The notes under the pieces are model-generated. The model worked only from the letters and a program-made list of their open reading frames with translations. It did no database searches and had not been told where the DNA came from. A DNA stretch of 30,443 nt from NCBI GenBank assembly GCA_900552545.1, contig USAL01000012.1:1-30443 (forward strand), given 5' to 3'. Made by a program: the position numbers and the translations under genes. This DNA comes from an uncultured Sutterella sp. Lineage in GTDB: Bacteria > Pseudomonadota > Gammaproteobacteria > Burkholderiales > Burkholderiaceae_F. Of this stretch, positions 1 to 7,810 are shown in pieces (position 1 is the stretch's first letter; each line of letters opens with the position of its first letter).

Positions 1-1406
1 CCTTCGATGTCGATCAGGTCCTTCACCTGCTCCAGGAACCACGGATCGATCGAGGTCATCTCGTGGACTTCCTTGACGCTCATGCCGATGCGGAAGGCGT
101 CGCCCACGTAGAAGATGCGCTCGGGACCGGCCTCGCAGAGCTCGTGGACGATCTCGTCGCGGTCGGTTGTGATCGGCGTCAAGCCGTCCTTGCCCGTTTC
201 CAGACCGCGCAGCGCCTTTTGCAGCGATTCCTGGAAGTTCGAGCCAATGGCCATCACCTCGCCCACGGACTTCATCTGCGTGGTGAGGCGGTCGTTGGCC
301 TGCGGGAACTTCTCGAAGGCAAAGCGCGGCACCTTGGTGACGACGTAGTCGATCGTGGGCTCAAAGGAGGCGGGAGTCTTGCCGCCCGTGATGTCATTGG
401 CAAGCTCGTCGAGCGTGTAGCCCACGGCAAGCTTTGCGGCGATCTTGGCAATCGGGAAGCCCGTTGCCTTCGAGGCCAGAGCCGAGGAGCGCGACACGCG
501 CGGATTCATTTCGATGACGATGAGGCGCCCGTTCTTCGGGTTGATGGCGAACTGCACGTTCGAGCCGCCCGTGTCGACGCCGATTTCACGAAGCACCGCG
601 ATCGAGGCGTTGCGCAGGATCTGGTATTCCTTGTCGGTGAGGGTCTGCGCGGGAGCAACCGTGATCGAGTCGCCCGTGTGAATGCCCATCGGGTCGAAGT
701 TTTCGATTGAGCAGACGATGATGCAGTTGTCGGCCTTGTCGCGCACGACCTCCATCTCGAATTCCTTCCAGCCGAGGAGCGACTCTTCGATAAGAAGCTC
801 GTGCGTGGGCGAAAGCGCGAGGCCCCGCTCGCAGATCTCGAGGAACTCGGGCATGTTGTAGGCAATGCCGCCGCCCGAGCCGCCGAGCGTAAACGACGGA
901 CGGATCACCGCGGGGAAGCCCACGCGCGTTTGCACTTCGAGCGCTTCGGCCATCGAGTAGGCGATGCCGCTTCGGGCCGACTCAAGGCCGATCTTTTCCA
1001 TCGCGAGCTTGAAGCGCTGGCGGTCCTCGGCCTTGTCGATCACGTCGGGCTTGGCGCCGATGAGCTCAACGCCGTACTTCTCAAGCACGCCCTCGCGCGC
1101 AAGATCCATGGCGAGGTTGAGCGCCGTCTGGCCGCCCATCGTTGGAAGAATCGCATCAGGCTTTTCCTTGGCGATGAGGCGCTCGACCACCTTCCAGTGG
1201 AGGGTCGCGAGGTAGGTCGCATCCGCCATGTGCGGATCGGTCATGATGGTCGCGGGGTTCGAGTTGACGAGCACCACGCGATAGCCCTCTTCACGCAGCG
1301 CCTTGCAAGCCTGCGCGCCGGAGTAGTCGAACTCGCACGCCTGCCCGATGACGATGGGGCCGGCGCCGAGGATCATGATGGTTTTGATATCTGTACGCTT
1401 GGGCAT
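1..1406 (-). CDS. carB: Carbamoyl-phosphate synthase large subunit, N-terminal part (runs off left edge)
   Basis: Makes carbamoyl phosphate for pyrimidine and arginine synthesis from bicarbonate, ATP and ammonia channelled from the small subunit. About 468 codons are visible, read from an ATG at 1406; the gene leaves the window, so this is roughly the first 45% of a protein that is usually about 1,070 residues. The start MPKRTDIKTIMILGAGPIV and the following IGQACEFDYSG are the classic N-terminus. PATIMTDP, MGGQTALNLA, the glycine-rich FTLGGSGGG loop and EMNPRVSRSSALASKATG of the first ATP-grasp domain are all present. The start lies 5 nt after the gmhA stop, and a GAGG about 12 nt upstream lies inside gmhA, so the two are co-transcribed and perhaps translationally linked. 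Identification is secure. Confidence 0.97.
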   Translation of the reverse strand, partial: MPKRTDIKTIMILGAGPIVIGQACEFDYSGAQACKALREEGYRVVLVNSNPATIMTDPHMADATYLATLHWKVVERLIAKEKPDAILPTMGGQTALNLAMDLAREGVLEKYGVELIGAKPDVIDKAEDRQRFKLAMEKIGLESARSGIAYSMAEALEVQTRVGFPAVIRPSFTLGGSGGGIAYNMPEFLEICERGLALSPTHELLIEESLLGWKEFEMEVVRDKADNCIIVCSIENFDPMGIHTGDSITVAPAQTLTDKEYQILRNASIAVLREIGVDTGGSNVQFAINPKNGRLIVIEMNPRVSRSSALASKATGFPIAKIAAKLAVGYTLDELANDITGGKTPASFEPTIDYVVTKVPRFAFEKFPQANDRLTTQMKSVGEVMAIGSNFQESLQKALRGLETGKDGLTPITTDRDEIVHELCEAGPERIFYVGDAFRIGMSVKEVHEMTSIDPWFLEQVKDLIDIE

Positions 1407-1411
1407 TTCGT

Positions 1412-2035
1412 TTACTTTGCCTCGTAGTTTTGCGGATCAAGCTCGCGCTCGACGAGTTCGATGAGAATGTGGATCACCTTGATGTGGAGCTCCTGCACGC
1501 GGTCGGCCCAGCGGCCCGCCGGGGTGACGATCGAGAGGTCGGCGAGTTCCGTAATGGCCGACCCGGCCCGGCCCGTGAGGGCGATGACGTGCATGCCGCG
1601 CTCTTTGGCCGCGCGTGCGGCTTCGACGACGTTGGCGCTCGTGCCCGAGGTCGTGATCGCCAGCAGCACGTCGCCCTTGCGCCCCATTGCGGCCACCCAG
1701 CGCGAGAAGACGTGCTGGTAGCCGTAGTCGTTGCCGACGCAGGCCATGTGCGAGACATCCGAGATGGCGGCGGCCCGGTAGGGCTTGCGGTCCCCGCGGT
1801 AGCGTCCGGTCATTTCCTCGGCAAAGTGCATCGCGTCGCAAAGACTTCCGCCGTTGCCGCAGGAATACACCGCGCCGCCGGCGCGCTGGCTCGCGGCAAT
1901 GAGCGCGCCCGCGCGGGCAATCGTCTCGAGCATCGTCTCGTCGGCTAAAAGCGCCGCAAGCGCCTGCTGCGCATCCGTCAGAGACGCACGCACGCAGGCC
2001 GTGCCCGACTTGTCCTTCTCGATGGCTTCACTCAT
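1412..2035 (-). CDS. gmhA: D-sedoheptulose-7-phosphate isomerase (phosphoheptose isomerase)
   Basis: Cytosolic SIS-domain isomerase that converts sedoheptulose 7-phosphate to heptose 7-phosphate, the first step towards the ADP-heptose of the LPS inner core. 207 residues against about 192 in E. coli, the excess being at the N-terminus. The family signatures are all here: SCGNGGSLCDAMHFAEEMTG (phosphosugar loop with the metal/catalytic His and Glu), ISDVSH, CVGNDYGY, ITTSGTSANV, and the C-terminal RVQELHIKVIHIL with the catalytic Gln and His. DiaA, a related SIS protein of the DnaA pathway, is the main alternative, but the DAMHFAEE and QELHIKVIH motifs favour GmhA. It lies between carA (94 bp upstream) and carB (5 bp downstream) on the same strand, an odd place for an LPS gene. 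Confidence 0.93.
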   Translation of the reverse strand: MSEAIEKDKSGTACVRASLTDAQQALAALLADETMLETIARAGALIAASQRAGGAVYSCGNGGSLCDAMHFAEEMTGRYRGDRKPYRAAAISDVSHMACVGNDYGYQHVFSRWVAAMGRKGDVLLAITTSGTSANVVEAARAAKERGMHVIALTGRAGSAITELADLSIVTPAGRWADRVQELHIKVIHILIELVERELDPQNYEAK

Positions 2036-2129
2036 CTCTCAATAAGAAGCTTCAATCGCTTGATGTTGGGTGTACCGGCGCCCCCTCCTCCCAGTTTTTC
2101 AGCAGGAAGCGCCGCCACCGTGGGGAAAA

Positions 2130-3317
2130 TTACTTTTTGGCCGACTCGAGTAGTTCGACGAATCGATCGAACAGACACTCGATGTCGTGCGGGCCGGGGC
2201 TTGCCTCGGGATGGCCCTGGAAGCTCATCGCCGGTGCGTCGACAAAGCGCATGCCCTGCAGCGACCCGTCAAAGAGGCTGCGGTGCGTGGCCTTGACGTT
2301 TGCGGGCAACGTCTCGGCGTCGACCGCAAAGCCGTGGTTCTGGCTCGTGATGAAGACGTGGCCCGTTTCGGCATCAAGCACCGGGTGGTTGGCACCGTGG
2401 TGGCCGAACTTCATCTTGATCGTCTTGGCGCCGGCCGCCAGACCCATGATCTGGTGTCCGAGGCAGATGCCAAAGAGCGGAATCTTCTTTTCAAGGCAGG
2501 TGCGGGCGGCTTCGATCGCGTACGTGCAGGGCTCGGGATCGCCGGGACCGTTCGAGAGGAACACGCCGTCGGGATTCATCGCGAGCACGTCGGCCACGGG
2601 CGTCTGCGCGGGCACGACGGTGACGTCGATGCCGCGGTCGGCCATGAGGCGCAGGATGTTGCGCTTGATGCCGAAGTCATAGGCAACAACCTTGAAGCGC
2701 GCCGGGGCCGAGGGCTTGAAGCCCGGCTCGTCGTCCTTGGCCTTGAGGGCCCACGTGCCGCCTTCCCAGTGATAGGGCTCGCTGCAGGTGACCTCGCGGG
2801 CGAGATCGCGGCCCACCATCGAGCCCCAGCTCTGCGCGGCCTCACGGGCGCGGTTGATTTCTTCCTCGGTGAGCTTGCCGTCGGCCGCGGCCGCCACGAC
2901 GATCGTGCCCGGCTGCGCGCCCTTGGTGCGCAGAATGCGCGTGAGGCTGCGGGTATCGATGTCGCACAGACCCACGACGCCCGCCTTCTTGAGGTAGTTC
3001 GAAAGCGTGTCTGTGGCACGGAAGTTGCTCACGACCGGGCTCTCGCATCGGATGATGAGGCCGGCGGCGGCCACGCGGCCGCTTTCGAGATCCTCTTCAT
3101 TGACACCCGTGTTGCCGATGTGAGGATAGGTGAGCGTGACGATCTGACCCGTGTAGCTAGGATCGGTCAGAATCTCCTGATAGCCCGTCATGGCGGTATT
3201 GAACACAACTTCGGCCGTAACCATGCCGGCGGCGCCGAAGCTGCGGCCTGTGAATACTTTCCCGTCTGCGAGCACGAGCGCGGCCTGCGCGCGCGCATCG
3301 GTAATGATGTGACTCAA
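2130..3317 (-). CDS. carA: Carbamoyl-phosphate synthase small (glutaminase) subunit
   Basis: Hydrolyses glutamine and feeds ammonia to CarB. 395 residues, normal for the family. The N-terminal small-subunit domain has VFNTAMTGYQEILTDPSY and LTYPHIGNTGVN. The C-terminal class I amidotransferase domain has GPGDPEP, the nucleophile elbow GICLGHQIMGLAAG (catalytic Cys) and FQGHPEASPGPHD (catalytic His and Glu). The start codon is TTG at 3317: a strong AGGGGGAA lies about 5 nt upstream and an in-frame TGA follows shortly beyond it, so no upstream ATG is possible. It is the first gene of carA-gmhA-carB. A perfect TATAAT on the minus strand at 3412-3417 would give a leader of about 90 nt. Confidence 0.97.
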   Translation of the reverse strand: MSHIITDARAQAALVLADGKVFTGRSFGAAGMVTAEVVFNTAMTGYQEILTDPSYTGQIVTLTYPHIGNTGVNEEDLESGRVAAAGLIIRCESPVVSNFRATDTLSNYLKKAGVVGLCDIDTRSLTRILRTKGAQPGTIVVAAAADGKLTEEEINRAREAAQSWGSMVGRDLAREVTCSEPYHWEGGTWALKAKDDEPGFKPSAPARFKVVAYDFGIKRNILRLMADRGIDVTVVPAQTPVADVLAMNPDGVFLSNGPGDPEPCTYAIEAARTCLEKKIPLFGICLGHQIMGLAAGAKTIKMKFGHHGANHPVLDAETGHVFITSQNHGFAVDAETLPANVKATHRSLFDGSLQGMRFVDAPAMSFQGHPEASPGPHDIECLFDRFVELLESAKK

Positions 3318-3732
3318 GACTTCCCCCTGGTCTCAACTAAAGAAATGCGTCTGGATAGGAAAAAGGGGCGCAAAAATGGAGCTTGCTGCCTGACGCGTCC
3401 AAAATTGTTACATTATAGCGTGCAGGGTGCTCGCTCCGGCCGGTCCGGCGCAAATTTCCCCGGCGCCCCATCGCCCGCATCGCCCGCAGCTGTACGCACT
3501 ACCAACCCTCCCGCCTCCTCTTCCACCATCTCTCCCGCCTTCTTTCAACGCGCCCGGCCGACCTCCGATTTTCCTCCTCCCCCTCCCCTAGCCCGCGGGT
3601 TGTATCGGTCGAAAAGAGCCCTTCATAGAATGCCTCGAAGTTAGTGCTTTCCGTGCCCGGGGTACCGGCGCAGCGTTTCCTTTCGACGCGCGCAAAACGA
3701 AGCCCCGGCACCAACCAAAGGATTGAAACACC
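3318..3732. other. Divergent intergenic region between carA and the porin gene
   Basis: 415 bp without a credible gene; the frames across it are shadows. It holds the carA -10 box, a strongly pyrimidine-rich plus-strand stretch (about 3500-3590), and at 3596-3612 a 17-bp element that matches 15 of 17 bases of the right arm, and its flank, of the inverted repeat upstream of the tetrahaem cytochrome. A weak TAGAAT (3626-3631) could be the porin -10. Confidence 0.5.
3412..3417 (-). promoter_or_regulatory. Candidate -10 box of the carA operon
   Basis: A perfect TATAAT on the minus strand, 95 nt upstream of the carA TTG. The matching -35 region 16-18 nt further up is GC-rich and poor, so the promoter may need an activator. 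Only the -10 is directly supported. Confidence 0.4.
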
Positions 3733-4827
3733 ATGAAGAAACACCTCCTTGCGGCCGCTGCTGCGGGCGCAACCGCGCTTCTTGCTGCAGGTTCCGCCGC
3801 CGCGACCGATCTCACCGTCTACGGCCTGCTCGATACGGGCCTTAATTTCCGCAGCGTCGACGCGGACAACTCCACCGTCTGGAGCGCTTTGGACGGCGAG
3901 CGCCTCACGATGGACTCGGGCATGACGCTGGGTTCTCGCTTTGGCTTCAAGGCCGTTGAATCCATCACCCCGAGCGTGAACGTGGGCTTTGTGCTCGAAG
4001 ACGGCTTTGACTCGGATACGGGCAGCATGATGAACGGGCGCATCTTCGGGCGCGAGTCGCAGATGTATCTTGAAGGAACCTACGGCAAGCTCAGCTTCGG
4101 CCGCGTAGCGGTGCTGATGTCCGACCTCGGAAGCTTCGGCCTCATGGGCGAGCTCTCGGCTCTTTCGACGGGCTACGGCGACGCGGGCAACCAGGCCATG
4201 GTCTTTGCAAGCTTTGATACTCGCCGCGACAACGTCGTCACCTACGTCTCGCCCACGTACGCGGGCCTGACGCTGCACGCGCAGTACGCCATGGGCAACA
4301 GCAACGAGAACAAGTCCTCGGCCGAGGGCGGCCGCTACGGGGCTCTTGCGCTCACCTATTCCAACGACGCCCTGCACGTCATCCTGCACGTCGACCGCCT
4401 CAACAAGAACCATGAGGAGCGCAACGGCAACGACATGGTCACCGTCACGGGCGGCGTGAGCTACAAGTTCGAACCGTTGACGCTCTACGTCGGCGGCCAG
4501 TACTTCAACAACGCCAACGAAGTCGGAAGCTCCAGCTACGGCTACAAGCTCGGGGGCTTCGGCGATATCGACGGCTGGGGCGCCACCATCGGTGCACGCG
4601 CTCCGGTGATGGGCGGCACGCTGCGCGTGTCGGCGGGCTATATGGACGCCGAAAGCGACGCTTCCAACGAAGACGTCACGCGCTTTATCTTCGGCGTGGG
4701 CTACGAGTACTCGGTGACGAAGCGCACCTCGTGGTACGTCGCCGCGGGCTACACGCGCGACGACGACGTCTCGGGCAACAACCCGACGATGTACCAGGCC
4801 GTGGCCGGCCTGCGCCACAAGTTCTAA
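3733..4827 (+). CDS. Outer-membrane general porin (Gram-negative porin family)
   Basis: Probable trimeric beta-barrel porin for passive diffusion of small solutes. 364 residues, the usual size for betaproteobacterial Porin_4/OmpC-like proteins. A Sec signal peptide (MKKHLLAAAAAGATALLAAG, cleavage near AAA|TDL) is followed by the typical first strand, LTVYGLLDTGLNF. GSRFGFKAVE, the LEGTYGKLSFGR strand and a C-terminal strand ending in AVAGLRHKF (terminal Phe for BAM recognition) complete the pattern. Tyr/Gly-rich alternating strands run throughout. An AAAGGA about 11 nt upstream fits the ATG. It stands alone on the plus strand. Its position beside the sensor-kinase operon could mean that it admits the acceptors used by the island, but that is inference. 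Substrate specificity cannot be read. Confidence 0.93.
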   Translation: MKKHLLAAAAAGATALLAAGSAAATDLTVYGLLDTGLNFRSVDADNSTVWSALDGERLTMDSGMTLGSRFGFKAVESITPSVNVGFVLEDGFDSDTGSMMNGRIFGRESQMYLEGTYGKLSFGRVAVLMSDLGSFGLMGELSALSTGYGDAGNQAMVFASFDTRRDNVVTYVSPTYAGLTLHAQYAMGNSNENKSSAEGGRYGALALTYSNDALHVILHVDRLNKNHEERNGNDMVTVTGGVSYKFEPLTLYVGGQYFNNANEVGSSSYGYKLGGFGDIDGWGATIGARAPVMGGTLRVSAGYMDAESDASNEDVTRFIFGVGYEYSVTKRTSWYVAAGYTRDDDVSGNNPTMYQAVAGLRHKF

Positions 4828-4846
4828 GCGCAGGATCCCTTGTTCC

Positions 4847-4868
4847 TGCCGGAAAACCTCCGGCGGGA
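4847..4868 (+). terminator. Stem-loop after the porin gene
   Basis: CCTGCCGG and CCGGCGGG form an 8-bp stem with one mismatch about 20 nt after the porin stop. No clear T-tract follows, so intrinsic termination is uncertain. Confidence 0.35.
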
Positions 4869-4980
4869 ATACAGCAAGCCCACGGAAAAGCGCCTGCGCG
4901 CGAGTCGCTATACTCGGGCAAAAGGCGCTTTCCCAAAGCTTTTCTCATGAGGGCGATTCCTCGCCCAGCATTTCAAACAC

Positions 4981-6243
4981 ATGCCTAGACATGCGGCTTT
5001 GTTCGGCCGCCGGACTTTCGCGCAAAACGCCGCCCAAAGCCCGCAGCAACGGCCGAACGTCATCATCACGCCCCCGACTGCACCGGCTCGACGATCCGGA
5101 GCTGCGGGGGCTTTCGACGTTTTGAACGCGGTGTTTGCCGATAGGAAATCCTGCCTTTGCGGCGTCTTTGCGCTGTTGGCGGCCGCTGCGGCATTGGCTT
5201 CGGGCACCGTTGAAGCCGCAGCGCCTGCGACGACGGCTGCCCTCGAAGAAGAGGCGCTTGCCCGGACCCAGGCCGAGGAAGCGGCCGATGAAAAGCGCCG
5301 CGCCAAGCCCGCCGAGGTCACAAGCGACGGGCGTCGCATCATCACGATTGCCGTCACCGACGCGCTTGAAGGCGTCACCGACGACACGGGCATTCGCGAC
5401 ACGATTGCGGCGCTCGCCGATGCCCTTCCGGGCTACGGCGTGCGCAAGACGACGCTCGTAGCGGCCGACGCGCTCTCGCAGATTTCCGAAATCCGACCCG
5501 ACTTCGTCATTGCCTCGACGGGAACGTCGGCCTTCTTTGCGCACGCCTCCGACAGCCCCTACCGCATCGCCACCCGCAAGAGCGCCGCTGCAAAAAGCGT
5601 CTCGCGCAGCATCGGCTCGACCATCGTCGCGCTCAAAAGCCGCACCGACATCAACACCCTTGCCGACTTAAAGGGCAGAACCGTGGCCGCCACGCTTCCG
5701 ACCTCGATCTCGGGCTGGCTTGCCGTTGCGGGGGAAGTGAAGGACATGGGCTTTGATGCCGAAGAGTTCTTCGGGCGCGTCGTCTTTCTCAATACGCTTT
5801 TTCCCAACCTCACCGCCGCGCTCTGGGGACGCACGGTCGACGCCGTCGTACTGCCCGCATGCTTTCTTGAGTCGCTCGAGCACACCCAGCTTGCCGACAC
5901 ATCTGCGCTCAAGGTGATCGACGAGCACAAGGACGAGGCGCTTGCCTGCCGGCACTCGACGCTCCTTTACCCCGACATGAGCATCTACGGCTTTGCCTGG
6001 ACCGATGAAGACAGCGCCCGGGATCTCACGATTGCGTTGCTATCCATGCCGCTTGAGGCCCCCAATGCGGTCACGGGCTCAGCCGCGCCGCACAGTGGCG
6101 CAGCAACGTCGACGCTTCGAACCTTGATGCGCTCTTTCGCAAGCTGGCCTTGGGCCCCTACAGTCTCGAAGGGCAGTTTTCGCTCGCAAACATCATCGCG
6201 CGCTTCCGCACGCCCATCATCGTCGCCCTTCTGGCTCTTTTAG
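4981..6243 (+). CDS. Sensor half of a frameshift-split TtrS-like histidine kinase (PhnD-type periplasmic domain)
   Basis: Periplasmic ligand-binding half of a membrane sensor kinase. After a signal/membrane segment (CLCGVFALLAAAAALASG) comes a phosphonate-binding-protein-like domain: VIASTGTSAFFA, TLADLKGRTVAAT, GWLAVAGEVKDMGFDAEEFF, and CRHSTLLYP, which parallels CKHSTRLYP in the intact kinase at 14461-16350. The ATG at 4981 puts about 50 unlikely residues before the signal segment; a GTG at 5131 or TTG at 5122 would give a normal signal peptide, so the start is uncertain. Homology is lost after SMPLEAP near 6060, and the remaining frame to 6243 is nonsense. The proper continuation (RSNVDASNLDALFRKLALGPY) lies in the -1 frame. 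This is therefore one half of a broken or frameshifted gene. Confidence 0.8.
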   Translation: MPRHAALFGRRTFAQNAAQSPQQRPNVIITPPTAPARRSGAAGAFDVLNAVFADRKSCLCGVFALLAAAAALASGTVEAAAPATTAALEEEALARTQAEEAADEKRRAKPAEVTSDGRRIITIAVTDALEGVTDDTGIRDTIAALADALPGYGVRKTTLVAADALSQISEIRPDFVIASTGTSAFFAHASDSPYRIATRKSAAAKSVSRSIGSTIVALKSRTDINTLADLKGRTVAATLPTSISGWLAVAGEVKDMGFDAEEFFGRVVFLNTLFPNLTAALWGRTVDAVVLPACFLESLEHTQLADTSALKVIDEHKDEALACRHSTLLYPDMSIYGFAWTDEDSARDLTIALLSMPLEAPNAVTGSAAPHSGAATSTLRTLMRSFASWPWAPTVSKGSFRSQTSSRASARPSSSPFWLF

Positions 6244-7148
6244 CCCTGATCGGCCACGGCATCATCCTGCAGTACCTCGTCAAGCGCCGCACGCGCGAGC
6301 TTTCCGAAGCGCTCCAAAGCCGCAAGAAGACCGAGGCGCTCGCGCGCGAAAACCGCGCGAGACTGGGAACGCTTGAACGTCGCAACATCGTCAATCTGAT
6401 GTCGGGCATGATCGCCCACGAAATCAAGTCCCCGGTGGGCGCCATTCTCAACTTCAAGGCGATCCTCGACTTCATTCTTCCGGAGAAAACCCGCGAGGAC
6501 GCCTCGGTCGCCACGGCCCTTTCGGGCATTGAAAGCGAGGCGGTGAAGATTTCGGGCATCGTCGACCGCGTCCGGCGCTACGCCAAGTCGCAGAAATCCG
6601 CCCAGCGCCCGTGCAACCTCTCGGCCATCACGAAAAAGGCCATCGAAAGCGTGCGCGCGGCCGCCTCGGGCGAGGCGCACATCCGCACGCAACTCCCTGA
6701 GGCCCCGGCAACCGTCACGGGCGATCCGCTTGAACTGGAGCTTTTGATCGTCAACCTCATCAAGAACGCCTGGCAGGCCCAGAGCGGAGGGTCGCTCGCC
6801 GCTTCCAAAAAAGGCGTCCATCCCGTCATTGCCGTCGGCATTGCAGTCGCCCCCGGCATGGAAAAAGGGACGGAGAAAGTCCTCGGCCGGCGCAACGGCT
6901 CGGTGATCCTTACGGTGAGCAACCCTGGGCCCGTGCTTGACGACGAGGCCTTTGCGCGATTGAATCAAATTGCCGACAGCGTCAAGCCCGAGGGGCTCGG
7001 CATGGGGCTTTCGATCGTGCGCGGCATCTGCGACAGCCACGCCGCCACGCTCAACTTCAGGCGCAATCCCGCGGGTGGGGTGACAGCGCGCGTCGTCTTT
7101 GCCGCCGCCGACCCCGACAACAGCAACAAGGAGTCTTCCGCATCATGA
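6150..7148 (+). CDS. Kinase half of the frameshift-split histidine kinase (HisKA + HATPase)
   Basis: Transmitter half of the same sensor. One membrane helix (TPIIVALLALLALIGHGIILQ) is followed by a coiled linker, the H-box LMSGMIAHEIKSPVGAI with the phospho-accepting His, the N-box LELLIVNLIKNAWQA and the G2 box KPEGLGMGLSIVRG. The ATG at 6150 is not a natural start: the same frame is open back to 6057, just after a TGA at 6054, and encodes the expected end of the sensor domain. A single missing base between about 6057 and 6090, for example one C in the C5 run at 6059-6063, would restore one protein of roughly 670 residues. The stop overlaps the regulator start by 4 bp (ATGA). Without correction the kinase would lack its ligand-sensing domain. 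Confidence 0.8.
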   Translation: MGPYSLEGQFSLANIIARFRTPIIVALLALLALIGHGIILQYLVKRRTRELSEALQSRKKTEALARENRARLGTLERRNIVNLMSGMIAHEIKSPVGAILNFKAILDFILPEKTREDASVATALSGIESEAVKISGIVDRVRRYAKSQKSAQRPCNLSAITKKAIESVRAAASGEAHIRTQLPEAPATVTGDPLELELLIVNLIKNAWQAQSGGSLAASKKGVHPVIAVGIAVAPGMEKGTEKVLGRRNGSVILTVSNPGPVLDDEAFARLNQIADSVKPEGLGMGLSIVRGICDSHAATLNFRRNPAGGVTARVVFAAADPDNSNKESSAS

Positions 7149-7810
7149 GTCACGTTCTTCCGCTTGTTCGCTTCGTCGAGGACGATGAAGTCTTTCGCAC
7201 GTCGCAGGAGTTCCTGCTGCGCACGCACGGCTTTGAAGTCGAGGGCTACGGGAGCGCCCAGGAATTTCTTGCCGCCGACGACCTCTCGCGCCCGGGCTGC
7301 ATCGTGCTCGACGTGCGCATGCCGGGGATGACGGGCCTTGAGCTGCAGCAGCTCTTAAACGACAAGGGCATTGAAATCCCCATCATCTTTCTTTCCGGCC
7401 ACGGCGACATCGCCATGGCCGTGCACACGATGCAAAGCGGCGCGGTGAGCTTTCTTGAAAAGCCCGTCGCACCGAGAAAGCTTCTTGAGACCATTGCGTC
7501 CGCCGTTGAGGCCTCGCTTACCCGCTGGCGCGCCGACGACGCCGCGCGCAAAAACCTCGAGGTTTTTGAGTCGCTCACGCCGCGCGAAAAGGAGGTCGTT
7601 CTTTTGGCCGCGCGCGATACGCACAACAAGGTGATCGCGCGCGAACTCAACATTGCAGAGGCCACGGTGAAGATGCACCGCGCCAATGCCTTTGCAAAGT
7701 TGGGCGCCAAGAGCCCGCTTGAAGCCTACGTCGCGCTTGAGCGCCTGGGCGTCATTGGACAAGACGACAGGAAAGGAAACGAAAAAAGCGGCGACGGAGG
7801 CGCAGCATGA
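7145..7810 (+). CDS. TtrR/FixJ-like response regulator, LuxR-type HTH
   Basis: Cytoplasmic transcription regulator phosphorylated by the adjacent kinase. 221 residues. The receiver domain (about 6-120) has the acidic pair in FVEDDE, the phospho-acceptor Asp in CIVLDVRMPGMTG, IIFLSGHGDI and the conserved Lys in FLEKPV. A C-terminal LuxR/GerE helix-turn-helix (about 140-205) reads LTPREKEVVLLAA, VIARELNIAEATVKMHRANA. It overlaps the kinase upstream by 4 bp and the flavoprotein downstream by 4 bp, so all three should be made together. The natural reading is control of one of the island's reductase promoters in response to a periplasmic acceptor; that link is inferred. Confidence 0.92.
   Translation: MSHVLPLVRFVEDDEVFRTSQEFLLRTHGFEVEGYGSAQEFLAADDLSRPGCIVLDVRMPGMTGLELQQLLNDKGIEIPIIFLSGHGDIAMAVHTMQSGAVSFLEKPVAPRKLLETIASAVEASLTRWRADDAARKNLEVFESLTPREKEVVLLAARDTHNKVIARELNIAEATVKMHRANAFAKLGAKSPLEAYVALERLGVIGQDDRKGNEKSGDGGAA

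Noticed and set aside
3499..4818. 439-codon minus-strand open frame opposite the porin
   Set aside because: No recognisable motif; it is explained by the porin coding strand.
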